DNA of 64,000 nucleotides, taken from contig NC_003155.5 of assembly GCF_000009765.2 (NCBI RefSeq), forward strand, positions 6,386,001-6,450,000, read 5' to 3'. The first letter of the stretch is position 1; every line of letters starts with the position of its first letter. Origin of the DNA: Streptomyces avermitilis MA-4680 = NBRC 14893 (GTDB lineage Bacteria > Actinomycetota > Actinomycetes > Streptomycetales > Streptomycetaceae). The notes beneath the pieces were generated by a model. The model saw nothing but the letters and a program-made list of their open reading frames with translations, did not search any database and was not told where the DNA came from. Both the position numbers and the translations under genes were made by a program. Shown here piece by piece: positions 44,893-52,511 of this stretch.

Positions 44893-45282
44893 CCGATCGG
44901 CAGGACCGGATCCGTGTGGATGCTGCCGGCGGCGTTACTGGTCACGATGTCCGTCGCCTGTACGTCGTCCGACGGCGGCGCGTCCGCGTCGTCCTGCGCG
45001 TACCTGGTCGAGTACCAGAGCCGCACGTACGCGGGCTCGGCGGCCAGGGACTTCACCCTCGGGGACGAACTCGGTGCCGCCACCCTTCCGCCGTGCGACG
45101 ACACGCCGAACGACGACAGCGACGGTCGAACGACGCCGACCTCGACGACCGCCTATGCGATCGAGGGAGTGGACCCCGCCATCGCCATCGCGTTGGAACA
45201 GTCGTCCGACGACGTCATCTTCATCGACGTCGACTCCGACTGGACGCTGCCTGAGATCAAGAAGATGATCCACGGCACGTGA
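44833..45282 (+). CDS. Putative lipoprotein with repeated N-terminus, 149 aa
   Basis: ATG 44833 has GGAGG 7 nt upstream. The N-terminus is four near-identical pentads (MKAVE MKAVE MKAVA MKAVL), each starting with an in-frame ATG. A hydrophobic segment and lipobox-like sequence follow (LPAALLVTMSVAC, Cys at about residue 43). The mature part is acidic with two Cys (ASSCAYLV, LPPCDD) and AIEGVDPAIAIALEQSSDDVIFIDVDSDWTLP. No family recognised. It converges on the SPFH gene, whose stop is 1 bp away. Confidence 0.68.
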   Translation: MKAVEMKAVEMKAVAMKAVLPIGRTGSVWMLPAALLVTMSVACTSSDGGASASSCAYLVEYQSRTYAGSAARDFTLGDELGAATLPPCDDTPNDDSDGRTTPTSTTAYAIEGVDPAIAIALEQSSDDVIFIDVDSDWTLPEIKKMIHGT

Positions 45283-45283
45283 T

Positions 45284-47107
45284 TCAGTCCACGAGGCGGA
45301 CGTCACCGTCGATCGTGTCGTCCGTGTCGTCGTCCATGGCGTCGGATTCCTTCGTCAGTACCGGCCTCTCCTGGCCCGGGTCGACCGGCCGCCCCCCGTG
45401 CAGGTTGCGCAGCCGGGCCAGGAGGTCCTGCTTGACGGTCAGCGGCAGCATCTGGACGTATTCCGAGATGTCGCCGCCCCCGCCGACGTACTGCGGGACG
45501 TCGAACTTGGCGAACTCCCCCACGACGCGGATCAGCGTGACGTTCTCCCGGCCCAGCAGTTCCACTTCCTTCTGGAGTTCGAGGCCGACGCGCCGGGCTT
45601 CCGCCAGCGCCTCGTACGTGTCGATCAGGTCCTTCAACTTGGCTTGCTCCACGCCCACTTCGAGGTTGGCGAGCCGCGCCTGTTCGGCGAACTTCTCCTT
45701 GAGCTTCTCGAGCAGGGACGGATCCCGGGGGATGAACCTGCCGAGGGCGGTGCCCTGCATGCCCACGCCCCACTTCTCCAGCGCGTGCGTGACCTGGTCG
45801 GTGAGGTCCTTGCGGATGTCCTGGTAGGTGCCGAGGAACTCCAGCACCGAACTCGTCACGGCGATCTCGTTGAAGTACCCGGCGACCGTGTTGCCGAGCA
45901 CGTTCCTGACGAACCGCTGCATGGGGGTCGGGTCGTCGACGAGGCCGCCCAGTCCGGAGGTGCGCACGCCGCCGAACTGGCTGACCAGGCGCGGCGCCAC
46001 GCCGCGCGGGATCTGGAGGTTCTGCGTGAGGTCGACGTCCAGGTCGAAGCCCTGGACGTTGACGGTGATCTGTCCGAGGTCCGCGTCGTAGTTGTCGGAC
46101 TCGGACTCCCGCTTGTTGTGCCACGTGAGGTACAGGACGCGCGTGGGGATCAGCATCACCCGTACGAACCAGGGGTTCAGGGAGTAGGTGGTTCCCTCGC
46201 CCAGCGTCTCCTCCTGGATGCCCCGCTCGCCGCCCTTCGCGAGGAACACCCAGGGCCGACGGAAGCTGCCGTGGCCCTCCACCCGAGGTGCGACCGTGCC
46301 GGTGGTGTCCTGGCGGGGCTCGGCCCCGTCCAGCGTGATGACCACCCCGGTGCAGCCCTCCTCGATGGACACGTCCTGGAGGTGGGCCTCGGTCAGTCCG
46401 TCGCGGGAGGCCGTCACGTTGTCGACCGTGATGACGTCGAACAGCTCCGGGTTGATGTCGTAGTACGCCCCGCCGCCGAGGATGGCCAGCTGCCTGCCCT
46501 GCTCACCGCCGCCGAGCAGGAACGCCTCGCCGTCCTGGAAGCTGTTGCACTCGACGTGCCGGCCGAACCGCTGGTCGGGGGGCCGGACGGCACCCGCCTG
46601 CGCCTGGACCAGGCCGACCGTGCCCGGCGGCACATAGGTGCGCGGTACCGTCTCGACGCGGAACAGCCTGGTGTTGATGTAGTACGACTGGCCGCCGCTG
46701 AGCGTCGTCACCTGCACGCCCTGCTCGCCGCCGCCGCGGAGGAACGCCTCGCCGTCCTGGAAGCTGTTGCACGCGACGTGCCGGCCGAGCGGGCGGCCTT
46801 CGGTCCGGGTACGGCCCTCGGTGGCCGAGACCAGGCCGAGCATGCCTGCCGGAATGTGCAGCCTGGGCACGCACTCCACCGAGTACAGCAGCGGTGTGAG
46901 CCAGTGAAAGCCGCCGGGGAGCAGTGTGCGGGCCCGTACCCCGCGTGCGTTGTCGGGGTTGACCTCTTTGAACGAGGGGTCGGAGTGTGCGGCGCCGAAG
47001 TTCCGTTTGACGATGCCGACATGGTCGGCCGGCACGACGACGCGCCCCGTCCAGCCGATCCACCCGGCGGCCGACAGCAGGACCAGCAACACGAACAGAG
47101 TCAGCAT
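45284..47107 (-). CDS. SPFH/band-7 membrane protein with internal repeats
   Basis: A 607-residue protein. One N-terminal transmembrane helix (LTLFVLLVLLSAAGWIGW, residues 3-20) is followed by a repeat-rich region and a band-7/SPFH-like domain (about 310-500: VQGFDLDVDLTQNLQIPRGV, MQRFVRNVLGNTVAGYF). A helical coiled segment (about 495-550) and an acidic tail (AMDDDTDDTIDGDVRLVD) end the chain. Residues 108-155 and 182-229 are near copies (offset 74; both carry CNSFQDGEAFL-GGGEQG), and a looser third copy appears near 292-323. SPFH proteins form membrane-associated oligomers. It is the last gene of the TIR/pseudokinase cluster; its ATG overlaps the TIR gene's stop by 7 bp. Confidence 0.85.
   Translation of the reverse strand: MLTLFVLLVLLSAAGWIGWTGRVVVPADHVGIVKRNFGAAHSDPSFKEVNPDNARGVRARTLLPGGFHWLTPLLYSVECVPRLHIPAGMLGLVSATEGRTRTEGRPLGRHVACNSFQDGEAFLRGGGEQGVQVTTLSGGQSYYINTRLFRVETVPRTYVPPGTVGLVQAQAGAVRPPDQRFGRHVECNSFQDGEAFLLGGGEQGRQLAILGGGAYYDINPELFDVITVDNVTASRDGLTEAHLQDVSIEEGCTGVVITLDGAEPRQDTTGTVAPRVEGHGSFRRPWVFLAKGGERGIQEETLGEGTTYSLNPWFVRVMLIPTRVLYLTWHNKRESESDNYDADLGQITVNVQGFDLDVDLTQNLQIPRGVAPRLVSQFGGVRTSGLGGLVDDPTPMQRFVRNVLGNTVAGYFNEIAVTSSVLEFLGTYQDIRKDLTDQVTHALEKWGVGMQGTALGRFIPRDPSLLEKLKEKFAEQARLANLEVGVEQAKLKDLIDTYEALAEARRVGLELQKEVELLGRENVTLIRVVGEFAKFDVPQYVGGGGDISEYVQMLPLTVKQDLLARLRNLHGGRPVDPGQERPVLTKESDAMDDDTDDTIDGDVRLVD
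46496..46790 (-). repeat. 222-bp-spaced tandem duplication inside the SPFH gene
   Basis: The stretch near 46496-46568 recurs at 46718-46790 with few differences, including the part encoding CNSFQDGEAF. The spacing of 222 bp is 74 codons, so the repeat is in frame. Homology extends more weakly into the adjacent parts of each unit. Confidence 0.8.
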
Positions 47108-48633
47108 GGGGCGGCCTTCCACTCTCGCAGCCGTGCGTGCACCGCCAGCACGGTTGAGCTCCAACGGTCGTACCAGTCGGGGTTGTTCTCACGGCCCGGA
47201 TCGCGCAGCGTGGGAAAGAACCCGGCCCGTCTGCCGGGTCCCGCCCGCCGTGCGAAGTCCTGGTAGAGCCGGGGTACGGCGGCCTCGGCCGAGTCGCGCC
47301 AGCCCAGCGCGGCGCCCAGGTCGGGGAAGCGCGAACCCCGCCCGCCCCGGTCCATGGGCGCCAGTGCGCGCTGGCGCCCAAAGCCCTGCCGGCCGTGGGA
47401 GTGGGCGGTCCACAGCGCGTCGATGCCGGCCAGCAGCTCCAACGGCAGTGCGGCGGCGTGCCGTTCGCTCAACCAGCCCTCGCCGAGGCGGCCCGCCGTC
47501 TCCAGGACGAGCCGGGTGGTCAGCAGGTCGGCATGCTCGTACTCGTCCTCGGCGAGGTGGGCGCGCAGCCGCTCCAGCGCGGCCGGGGCCGTCATGCGCG
47601 CCGCCGGAGCCGTCGTGCGTATCTCCGGAGCCGTCGTGTGTACCGCCGGTGTCGTCATACGGACGGCCGGCGGCGCCATACCTACGGCGGGTGTCGTCAT
47701 ACGGACGGCCGGGGCCGAGCCCCGGGCGGGGGCCGCTTCGGGGAGGCGGGCGGGTCGGCCCTGTGTCACGTCCTCGTGCAGCAGGCGCAACAGGCCGAGC
47801 TCGGCCTCGTCGAGCAGGCCCCCGTGACGGGCGTCCACATGCCAGGTGGCCGCCAGGTGGTAGTTGACCTCACCGTCCAGCAGGACGGGGACGAAAGCCC
47901 GCCCGTGCACCTGGCCCTCCAGGATCATGCGGGTGACGTCGTCGGAGTCCTGCGACTGAGGAGTCATCACCACGACGACTGCCACGGCGTACCGGAGCTG
48001 CTGTCTGATCGTCCAGAACTGGGCGTCCCCGGGCCGCAGATCCCCCGTCGACCAGACCGGCAGCCCGGCCGCGCGCAGCTGCTCGGTCAGCCGCCCGCCG
48101 TACGCGGCGTCGGCGGGCGCGCAGCACACGACGAAGGCGGGTTCTTCCGGTGCGGTGAGCGGCCGGGGCGGGGAGGGGTGGACGGCGGCCAGGTTGTCCC
48201 GGGACGACGCGGCGCCGGCGCCGGTGGGGGCGGGGCGCCGGGCGATGACGGCCGCGAGTTCGGCGACCTTGTCCGTGAACTCCTGGCCGGTCGCGTCGCT
48301 GAAGTCACGCCAGACGCGCTGGGCGGCGAACGGAGGCGCGGCCACCTGCCCGAGCAGCACCGGTATGAACCGCAGTCCGTGGGTGGCCGACGCGCCCGCC
48401 AGCACCGCGTACTCGTTCATGGCGGGGGCCGAGCGGACGGACGCCGGGCTGATCACGGCGATTCCGTTGGTGGACGCGAGGAGAGCTGCCTCCAGCTCGT
48501 GGATCACCACCTGGCCGGGTTCGATGCTCCACTGGTCGAAGAACACCGACAGCCCGTGCCCGGCGAGATGTTCGGCCAGCTTCGTGGCCCAGACGGCGTC
48601 GGCGGCCGCGTAGGAGAGGAACACGTCGTTCAA
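47101..48633 (-). CDS. TIR-TIR-GUN4-like fusion protein
   Basis: TTG 48633 has AGGAGG 8 nt upstream, giving 510 residues. An alternative GTG 48729 overlaps the kinase stop (542 residues) but has a poorer ribosome site. TIR1 (1-130): NDVFLSYAAAD, with candidate catalytic Glu at about E74 (PAMNEYAVL). TIR2-like (165-290): AFVVCCAPADAAY, with about E239 (MILEGQ). A 50-residue Pro/Thr/Met repeat linker (305-350) leads to a C-terminal GUN4-like domain (352-447): HADLLTTRLVLETAG, LPLELLAGIDALWTAHSHGRQGFGRQ, and GAALGWRDS. GUN4 binds tetrapyrroles in cyanobacteria and plants. The tight overlap with SPFH and pseudokinase genes implies one functional unit. TIR catalysis of NAD is inferred from the family. 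Confidence 0.82.
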   Translation of the reverse strand: MNDVFLSYAAADAVWATKLAEHLAGHGLSVFFDQWSIEPGQVVIHELEAALLASTNGIAVISPASVRSAPAMNEYAVLAGASATHGLRFIPVLLGQVAAPPFAAQRVWRDFSDATGQEFTDKVAELAAVIARRPAPTGAGAASSRDNLAAVHPSPPRPLTAPEEPAFVVCCAPADAAYGGRLTEQLRAAGLPVWSTGDLRPGDAQFWTIRQQLRYAVAVVVVMTPQSQDSDDVTRMILEGQVHGRAFVPVLLDGEVNYHLAATWHVDARHGGLLDEAELGLLRLLHEDVTQGRPARLPEAAPARGSAPAVRMTTPAVGMAPPAVRMTTPAVHTTAPEIRTTAPAARMTAPAALERLRAHLAEDEYEHADLLTTRLVLETAGRLGEGWLSERHAAALPLELLAGIDALWTAHSHGRQGFGRQRALAPMDRGGRGSRFPDLGAALGWRDSAEAAVPRLYQDFARRAGPGRRAGFFPTLRDPGRENNPDWYDRWSSTVLAVHARLREWKAAPC

Positions 48634-48725
48634 CCGCTGGACCTCCTGCGCGCGGCGGTCGGACCGAGTCGTCGGCTCCGGGGAGCGACCAAGGTAAGGG
48701 AGGAGCCTCTCCTTCCGCCCTGTTG

Positions 48726-49712
48726 TCACATCATCAGCACACCTTCGTGTGATGAGTCGGCGTGTGGACGGTCTTCCGCACTCGGCGATGTCAGAGGAAG
48801 CGCCTCGGTCAGGGGTGCGGCGAGGGTCCTCAGCGCCGAGCCGCCCCGCTCCTCCCAGTCGCGGCCGAGCGCCGTCCGCGCCGTCCGTTCCAGGTGGGCC
48901 AGCAGGGCCTCGGCGCCCGGCCGCAGTGCCGGATCCTTGGTCAGCCCGGCGGCGAGCGGAGCGCGCAGCGGCCCGGGGACTGCCTCCATCGGCACCTGCG
49001 CCGTGGTGTGCCGCGCCATCAGACTGAACAACTGCCGTACAGGAAAAGGGAGTTCGCCGGTCAGGCAGAGGTGGAGCACGCAGGCCGTCCCGTACACGTC
49101 GCCGCCGGGCGTCGCGGCCCCGCCGCCTCGCCACAGCTCCGGCGCACGCAGCCCGGCGGCGCCGGTGGTCAGCGCGGCCAGCCCCAGGCCGGTCACGGCC
49201 GGGACCCCGTCGGCGTCGATCAGCACCTTGGCGGGCCGCAGGTCACCGTGGACCACTGCACGCCCGTGTGCGGCGGCCAGCGCCCGCAACGCCCTGTGGA
49301 CGACGAGCAGCGCGGCGGCCGGGGGCAGGGCTCCGTGCCGGTCCAGCACCCGCGACAGGGTGACGCCCTCGACCGCGTCGCTGACCAGCGCACCGCCGAC
49401 CGCCTCGACCGCCCCGGCCGAACGGGTGTACGCGGCCGTGAACCCGGGTGCGTGAACGTACTGCCGGAACGGGACCGCCTCGGGCGCTTCGAGGCCGGTC
49501 AGCCGTGCGACGTCCGTCCAGAAGGCCTCCGCCCGCGGGCGGTGGATCAGCAGCCCGGCCGGTATATAGCGCACCGCCACCAGGTCACCGACTTCGCCGA
49601 CTTCACCGGCCTCGCCGTCGAGCCGGGCCAGCACGGTCCGCCCGTACCGCCCGCGACGCACTTCGCGCACCTCCGTGCTGCGCGGCAGCCGCCACGGCCG
49701 GGTCACCACCAT
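48726..49712 (-). CDS. Degenerate serine/threonine kinase-like protein (pseudokinase)
   Basis: A 328-residue protein-kinase fold. Seen: the N-lobe strand VAVRYI with Arg (R48) instead of the ATP-anchoring Lys, VVHGDLRPAKVLID where H155 and D157 remain but the metal-binding Asn is K162, and VTGLGLA replacing DFG (G175 for Asp). APE (190-192) and the GGDVYGTACVLHLCLTGELPF helix-F block are intact. Three of the phosphotransfer residues are therefore missing, which suggests a scaffold or sensor rather than active kinase. It ends in the GTGA overlap leading into the TIR-TIR-GUN4 gene region. No membrane segment. Confidence 0.84.
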   Translation of the reverse strand: MVVTRPWRLPRSTEVREVRRGRYGRTVLARLDGEAGEVGEVGDLVAVRYIPAGLLIHRPRAEAFWTDVARLTGLEAPEAVPFRQYVHAPGFTAAYTRSAGAVEAVGGALVSDAVEGVTLSRVLDRHGALPPAAALLVVHRALRALAAAHGRAVVHGDLRPAKVLIDADGVPAVTGLGLAALTTGAAGLRAPELWRGGGAATPGGDVYGTACVLHLCLTGELPFPVRQLFSLMARHTTAQVPMEAVPGPLRAPLAAGLTKDPALRPGAEALLAHLERTARTALGRDWEERGGSALRTLAAPLTEALPLTSPSAEDRPHADSSHEGVLMM

Positions 49713-49745
49713 CGCAGCCGTCCGTCCATCTCAGGCATCCGTCCC

Positions 49746-49779
49746 TTTCAGACGCCCGCCCATTTCAGACGTCCGTCCT
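49746..49779. repeat. 17-bp tandem direct repeat at the end of the TIR gene
   Basis: TTTCAGACGCCCGCCCA (49746-49762) is followed directly by TTTCAGACGTCCGTCCT (49763-49779). Each copy contains the complement of a TGA stop, so both the corrected and the uncorrected TIR frame end in one of the two copies. Confidence 0.85.
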
Positions 49780-50362
49780 TCGCCGCAGCCTGAGTGCGGT
49801 GTCCGCCAGCCGGGCGACCTCGCCGTCGTAGCGCGGAGTGCCGGGCTCCCGCAGATCCACCGGCCGGCGGATGTCGGCGAACGGCGGGAGTTCGACGCTC
49901 CCGGCCCGCGCCGGTACGAACCGGAAACCGCCTCCGTGGACGCGCTGGAGCAGGACCGCGTATTCCTCCCTGATCCGCGAGTCGGCCATCGTTCCGGGTC
50001 CGAACAGCAGCACTCCGAGGGTCGCACCCACCAGGGCCCGTTCGGTCTCCAGCAGGGGGACCAGCCCCGGCTCGACCCAGCGCACCAGGAAGACCGACAC
50101 GCCCGCCTCGCGCAGCCGCTCCGCCAGCCGCTCCGCGGCGTTCGGCCTCCGCGTCCGCGTACGACACGAACACGTCGTACGGGCCCTGCGTCTGTGCCTG
50201 CGGTGGCGGAGGGGTGGGGCGGGGCGCGGGGTCGGGGCCCGGGTCGCGACCGCGGCGCCGGCCGGGACCGCCCCGGTTCCGCAGCGGAACCCAGGCGAAG
50301 TACGTGGACGCCACCGTGGCAATCAAGCCGACGAGAGCGATCGCCAGGTTGGCCCCTTCCAT
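49765..50362 (-). pseudogene. Membrane-anchored TIR protein, apparently frameshifted
   Basis: ATG 50362 opens a frame with an N-terminal transmembrane helix (ANLAIALVGLIATVAS), a Pro/Arg-rich linker, and the TIR start GPYDVFVSYADAEAE. The frame then leaves the TIR consensus, while a +1 frame takes over with LAERLREAGVSVFLVRW, LVGATLGVLLFGPGTMADSRIREEYAVLL (candidate catalytic Glu) and SVELPPFADIRRPVDL, ending at TGA 49765-49767. One surplus base around 50132-50143 explains this. Corrected length is about 198 residues. It could be a true mutation, an assembly error, or less likely a programmed shift. A TAGAAT -10-like box 7 nt before the ATG may give a leaderless transcript. It is first in the cluster. 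Confidence 0.78.
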
Positions 50363-50456
50363 GTCCGGAATTCTAGGGTAATCAGCCCTCAAAGCAGCGG
50401 AGTTGCCGGACATCGCAGGGGAGCTGCCGGTTATGGCCGTGCGGTCGGGGTGCGTG

Positions 50457-51257
50457 TTACGCCGACTCGTTGAGCAGCCGGGCCAGGTGGTTCCGGCCCG
50501 CCCGCAGCAGACCGGGCAGCGGCGCCGCCTGCTCGTACCACCGCTTCTCGTACTCCCAGCACAGCCAGCCGTCCCACCCCTCCCGCGACAGCAGTTCCAC
50601 GCACTCGGCGAGCGGGAGGACGCCGGTGCCGAGCGGCAGCGGGGTCGTGTCCTCGGCGGACGCGATGTCCTTCACCTGCACGTATCCGAGGTGCGGGGCC
50701 AGGGCCGCATACGTCGAGGAGGGCTGTTCGCCGCCCAGCCAGGTGTGCATCACGTCCCACAGCGCGCCCGCGTGGCGGTGGCCGACGGGGCCGAGGACGC
50801 GGATCGCGTCGGCGCCGGTGCGATGGGAGTCGTGGGTCTCCAGCAGGATCCGTACGTCGACGTCGGCGGCGTACTCCGCGGCCGTGCCCAGCCGCCGGGC
50901 CGCCGTCGCGTCGGCTTCCGCGCGGCTCTGCTCCGCAACCGCGCCGGGGAACACGCGTACGAAGGGGGCGCCCAGGTCGCGGGCCAGGTCGAGGAGTCCG
51001 CGGATCTCCGTGAGGACGGGGTCGTCGTCGCCCGGCGCCGCGACCCGCGCGTATCCCGCCAGGCCCAGGATCTCGATGCCGCCCGCCCTGAACGCGGCGG
51101 CCACCTCGGCCCGCTCGGCCGGGCCGAGGCCGGGGTGCACCGGTTCCTCGGGGTGGGCGCGCAGCTCGACACCGTGGTAGCCGTGCGTGGCGGCGAGCCG
51201 TACGACGTCGGGGACGGGGAGGCCGGGAACACCGAGGGTGGAGAAGGCCAGTTTCAT
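50457..51257 (-). CDS. Sugar phosphate isomerase/epimerase (TIM barrel)
   Basis: A 266-residue AP-endonuclease-2-like TIM barrel. Signature segments: MKLAFSTLGVPGLPVPDVVRLA (barrel strand 1), GYHGVELR, LLETHDSHRTGADAIRVLG (catalytic Glu-His region), ALWDVMHTWLGGE, VQVKDIA and the C-terminal WLCWEYEKRWYE. Such enzymes act on sugar or inositol derivatives, commonly with Mn2+. It is separated from the TIR cluster by 94 bp and from the MarR-GNAT gene by 33 bp on the same strand. Substrate unknown. Confidence 0.88.
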   Translation of the reverse strand: MKLAFSTLGVPGLPVPDVVRLAATHGYHGVELRAHPEEPVHPGLGPAERAEVAAAFRAGGIEILGLAGYARVAAPGDDDPVLTEIRGLLDLARDLGAPFVRVFPGAVAEQSRAEADATAARRLGTAAEYAADVDVRILLETHDSHRTGADAIRVLGPVGHRHAGALWDVMHTWLGGEQPSSTYAALAPHLGYVQVKDIASAEDTTPLPLGTGVLPLAECVELLSREGWDGWLCWEYEKRWYEQAAPLPGLLRAGRNHLARLLNESA

Positions 51258-51290
51258 GCCTGAGGACCCTATGCCTTGTGATCCCGTCCG

Positions 51291-52223
51291 TCACTCATGT
51301 GCTTCGTGCAGGTCCAGCCGCCAGTCCTGCCCCACCAGGTCCGCGCCGAAGGAGCGGTGCGGCTTCTCGGCGAGGAGGACGAAACCGTGGCGCTGGTAGA
51401 TGTGGCGGGCGGCGGACAGCACGTCGTTGGTCCACAGGAGCACCTCGCGGTAGCCCGCACCGCGCGCGAATTCGACCACCGCGCTCACCAGGCGGTCGCC
51501 GATGCCCAGACCCCGTGCGTCGGGTTCGACCAGGAGGAGGCGCAGGCGTGCCGCGCCGGGTGCCTCGTCCCGTACGCACATCACACAGCCCGCCGGACGG
51601 CCGTCCACCTCCGCGATCCACACCCGCTCCAGATGCGGGTCGTGGTCCTGCGCGAAGTCCGCGACGATACGCGCCACCAGGCCCTCGTAGTCGGTGTTCC
51701 ACCCGTACTCGGCGGCGTAGACGGCGGCGTTGCGCTGCACGATCCAGCCGAGGTCGCCCGGGGCCGGCTCGCGCAGCAGCACGTCCTCGCGGCGCGGCGG
51801 GCGGCCGGCGGAGAGGAGCTCCTGGATCGTGCGCATCGCCTCGGTGAGGCGGGGGTGGTCGGCGGCGGGCACGGTGGAGAGCAGCGCGCCGACGGATGCG
51901 CGGGCCCGCTCGGCGAGCAGGTCGGCCGCGTCCCGGCCGCGTGCGGTGAGCGTGATGTGGCGGCGGCGCGGGTCACGCTCCGAGGGGGAGCGCCGGATCA
52001 GCCCGTCGTCCTCGAACTTGTTGAGAATGCGGCTCAAGTAGCCCGCGTCCAGGGAGAGTTCGGTCCGCAGGTCGGCCGCGTCGGTGCGGGGTGAGTGCGC
52101 GAGCTCGTACAGCACACGGGACTCCGTGAGCGTGTACGGGGCGTAGAGGTGGCGGCCGTAGTCCAGCGCGCCGATGACGTTCGTGTAGAAGCGGTTGAAC
52201 GAGCGGATGTCGTGGACGGTCAT
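51291..52223 (-). CDS. MarR-GNAT fusion (regulator plus acetyltransferase)
   Basis: A 310-residue bifunctional protein. Residues about 1-145 form a MarR winged helix (LYELAHSPRTDAADLRTELS, DAGYLSRILNKFEDDGLIRR with the wing SERDPRRRHITLT). Residues about 150-310 form a GNAT domain (RLRLLLVEPDARGLGIGDRLV, the acetyl-CoA pyrophosphate loop, and AARHIYQRHGFVL). MarR-GNAT fusions are a known family. ATG 52223 has a GGGGGG stretch upstream. It lies next to an unusual 21-bp repeat. Confidence 0.92.
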   Translation of the reverse strand: MTVHDIRSFNRFYTNVIGALDYGRHLYAPYTLTESRVLYELAHSPRTDAADLRTELSLDAGYLSRILNKFEDDGLIRRSPSERDPRRRHITLTARGRDAADLLAERARASVGALLSTVPAADHPRLTEAMRTIQELLSAGRPPRREDVLLREPAPGDLGWIVQRNAAVYAAEYGWNTDYEGLVARIVADFAQDHDPHLERVWIAEVDGRPAGCVMCVRDEAPGAARLRLLLVEPDARGLGIGDRLVSAVVEFARGAGYREVLLWTNDVLSAARHIYQRHGFVLLAEKPHRSFGADLVGQDWRLDLHEAHE

Positions 52224-52511
52224 GATCGCCCCCCGGAGACAGTTGACTCAGTCAGAGATGCGATCCGAGCGTACGACCGCTTCGGCCCGTCGTCCATCGG
52301 CCGGCGAGAGCCGCCCAGAGCGACCGCTCACGTACCGGCGACGACCGCAGCGGATCGGGGGCGGTCGGACGGGGCGGTTCGGCCTCGCGTACCGACGACG
52401 ACCGCTCACGTACCGGCGACGACCGTTCACGTACCGGCGACGACCGTTCACGTACCGGCGACGACCGCTCGCGAACCGGGGGCACCCGCCCCCGCCCCCG
52501 CCCCCGCACCC
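52224..52511. other. Intergenic region, 288 bp, containing tandem 21-bp repeats
   Basis: This is the region upstream of the MarR-GNAT gene and downstream of the lacI stop. It has an isolated unit near 52331, the tandem array at 52388-52471, and a CCCCCG run just before 52511. No coding frame is convincing. Confidence 0.6.
52388..52471. repeat. Tandem 21-bp repeat, four copies plus partial
   Basis: Units at 52388, 52409, 52430 and 52451 share CGTACCGGCGACGACCG followed by YTCA or a variant. A fifth partial unit starts at 52472, and an isolated unit lies at about 52331. The period equals two helical turns. It lies upstream of the MarR-GNAT start. Confidence 0.9.

Noticed and set aside
48634..48729. 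Longer start (GTG 48729) for the TIR-TIR-GUN4 gene
   Set aside because: It gives an overlap with the kinase stop, but its ribosome site is poor, whereas TTG 48633 has AGGAGG and begins exactly at the TIR fold. Kept as an alternative.
52388..52471. CRISPR-like array
   Set aside because: The units are directly adjacent without unique spacers and no cas genes are present.
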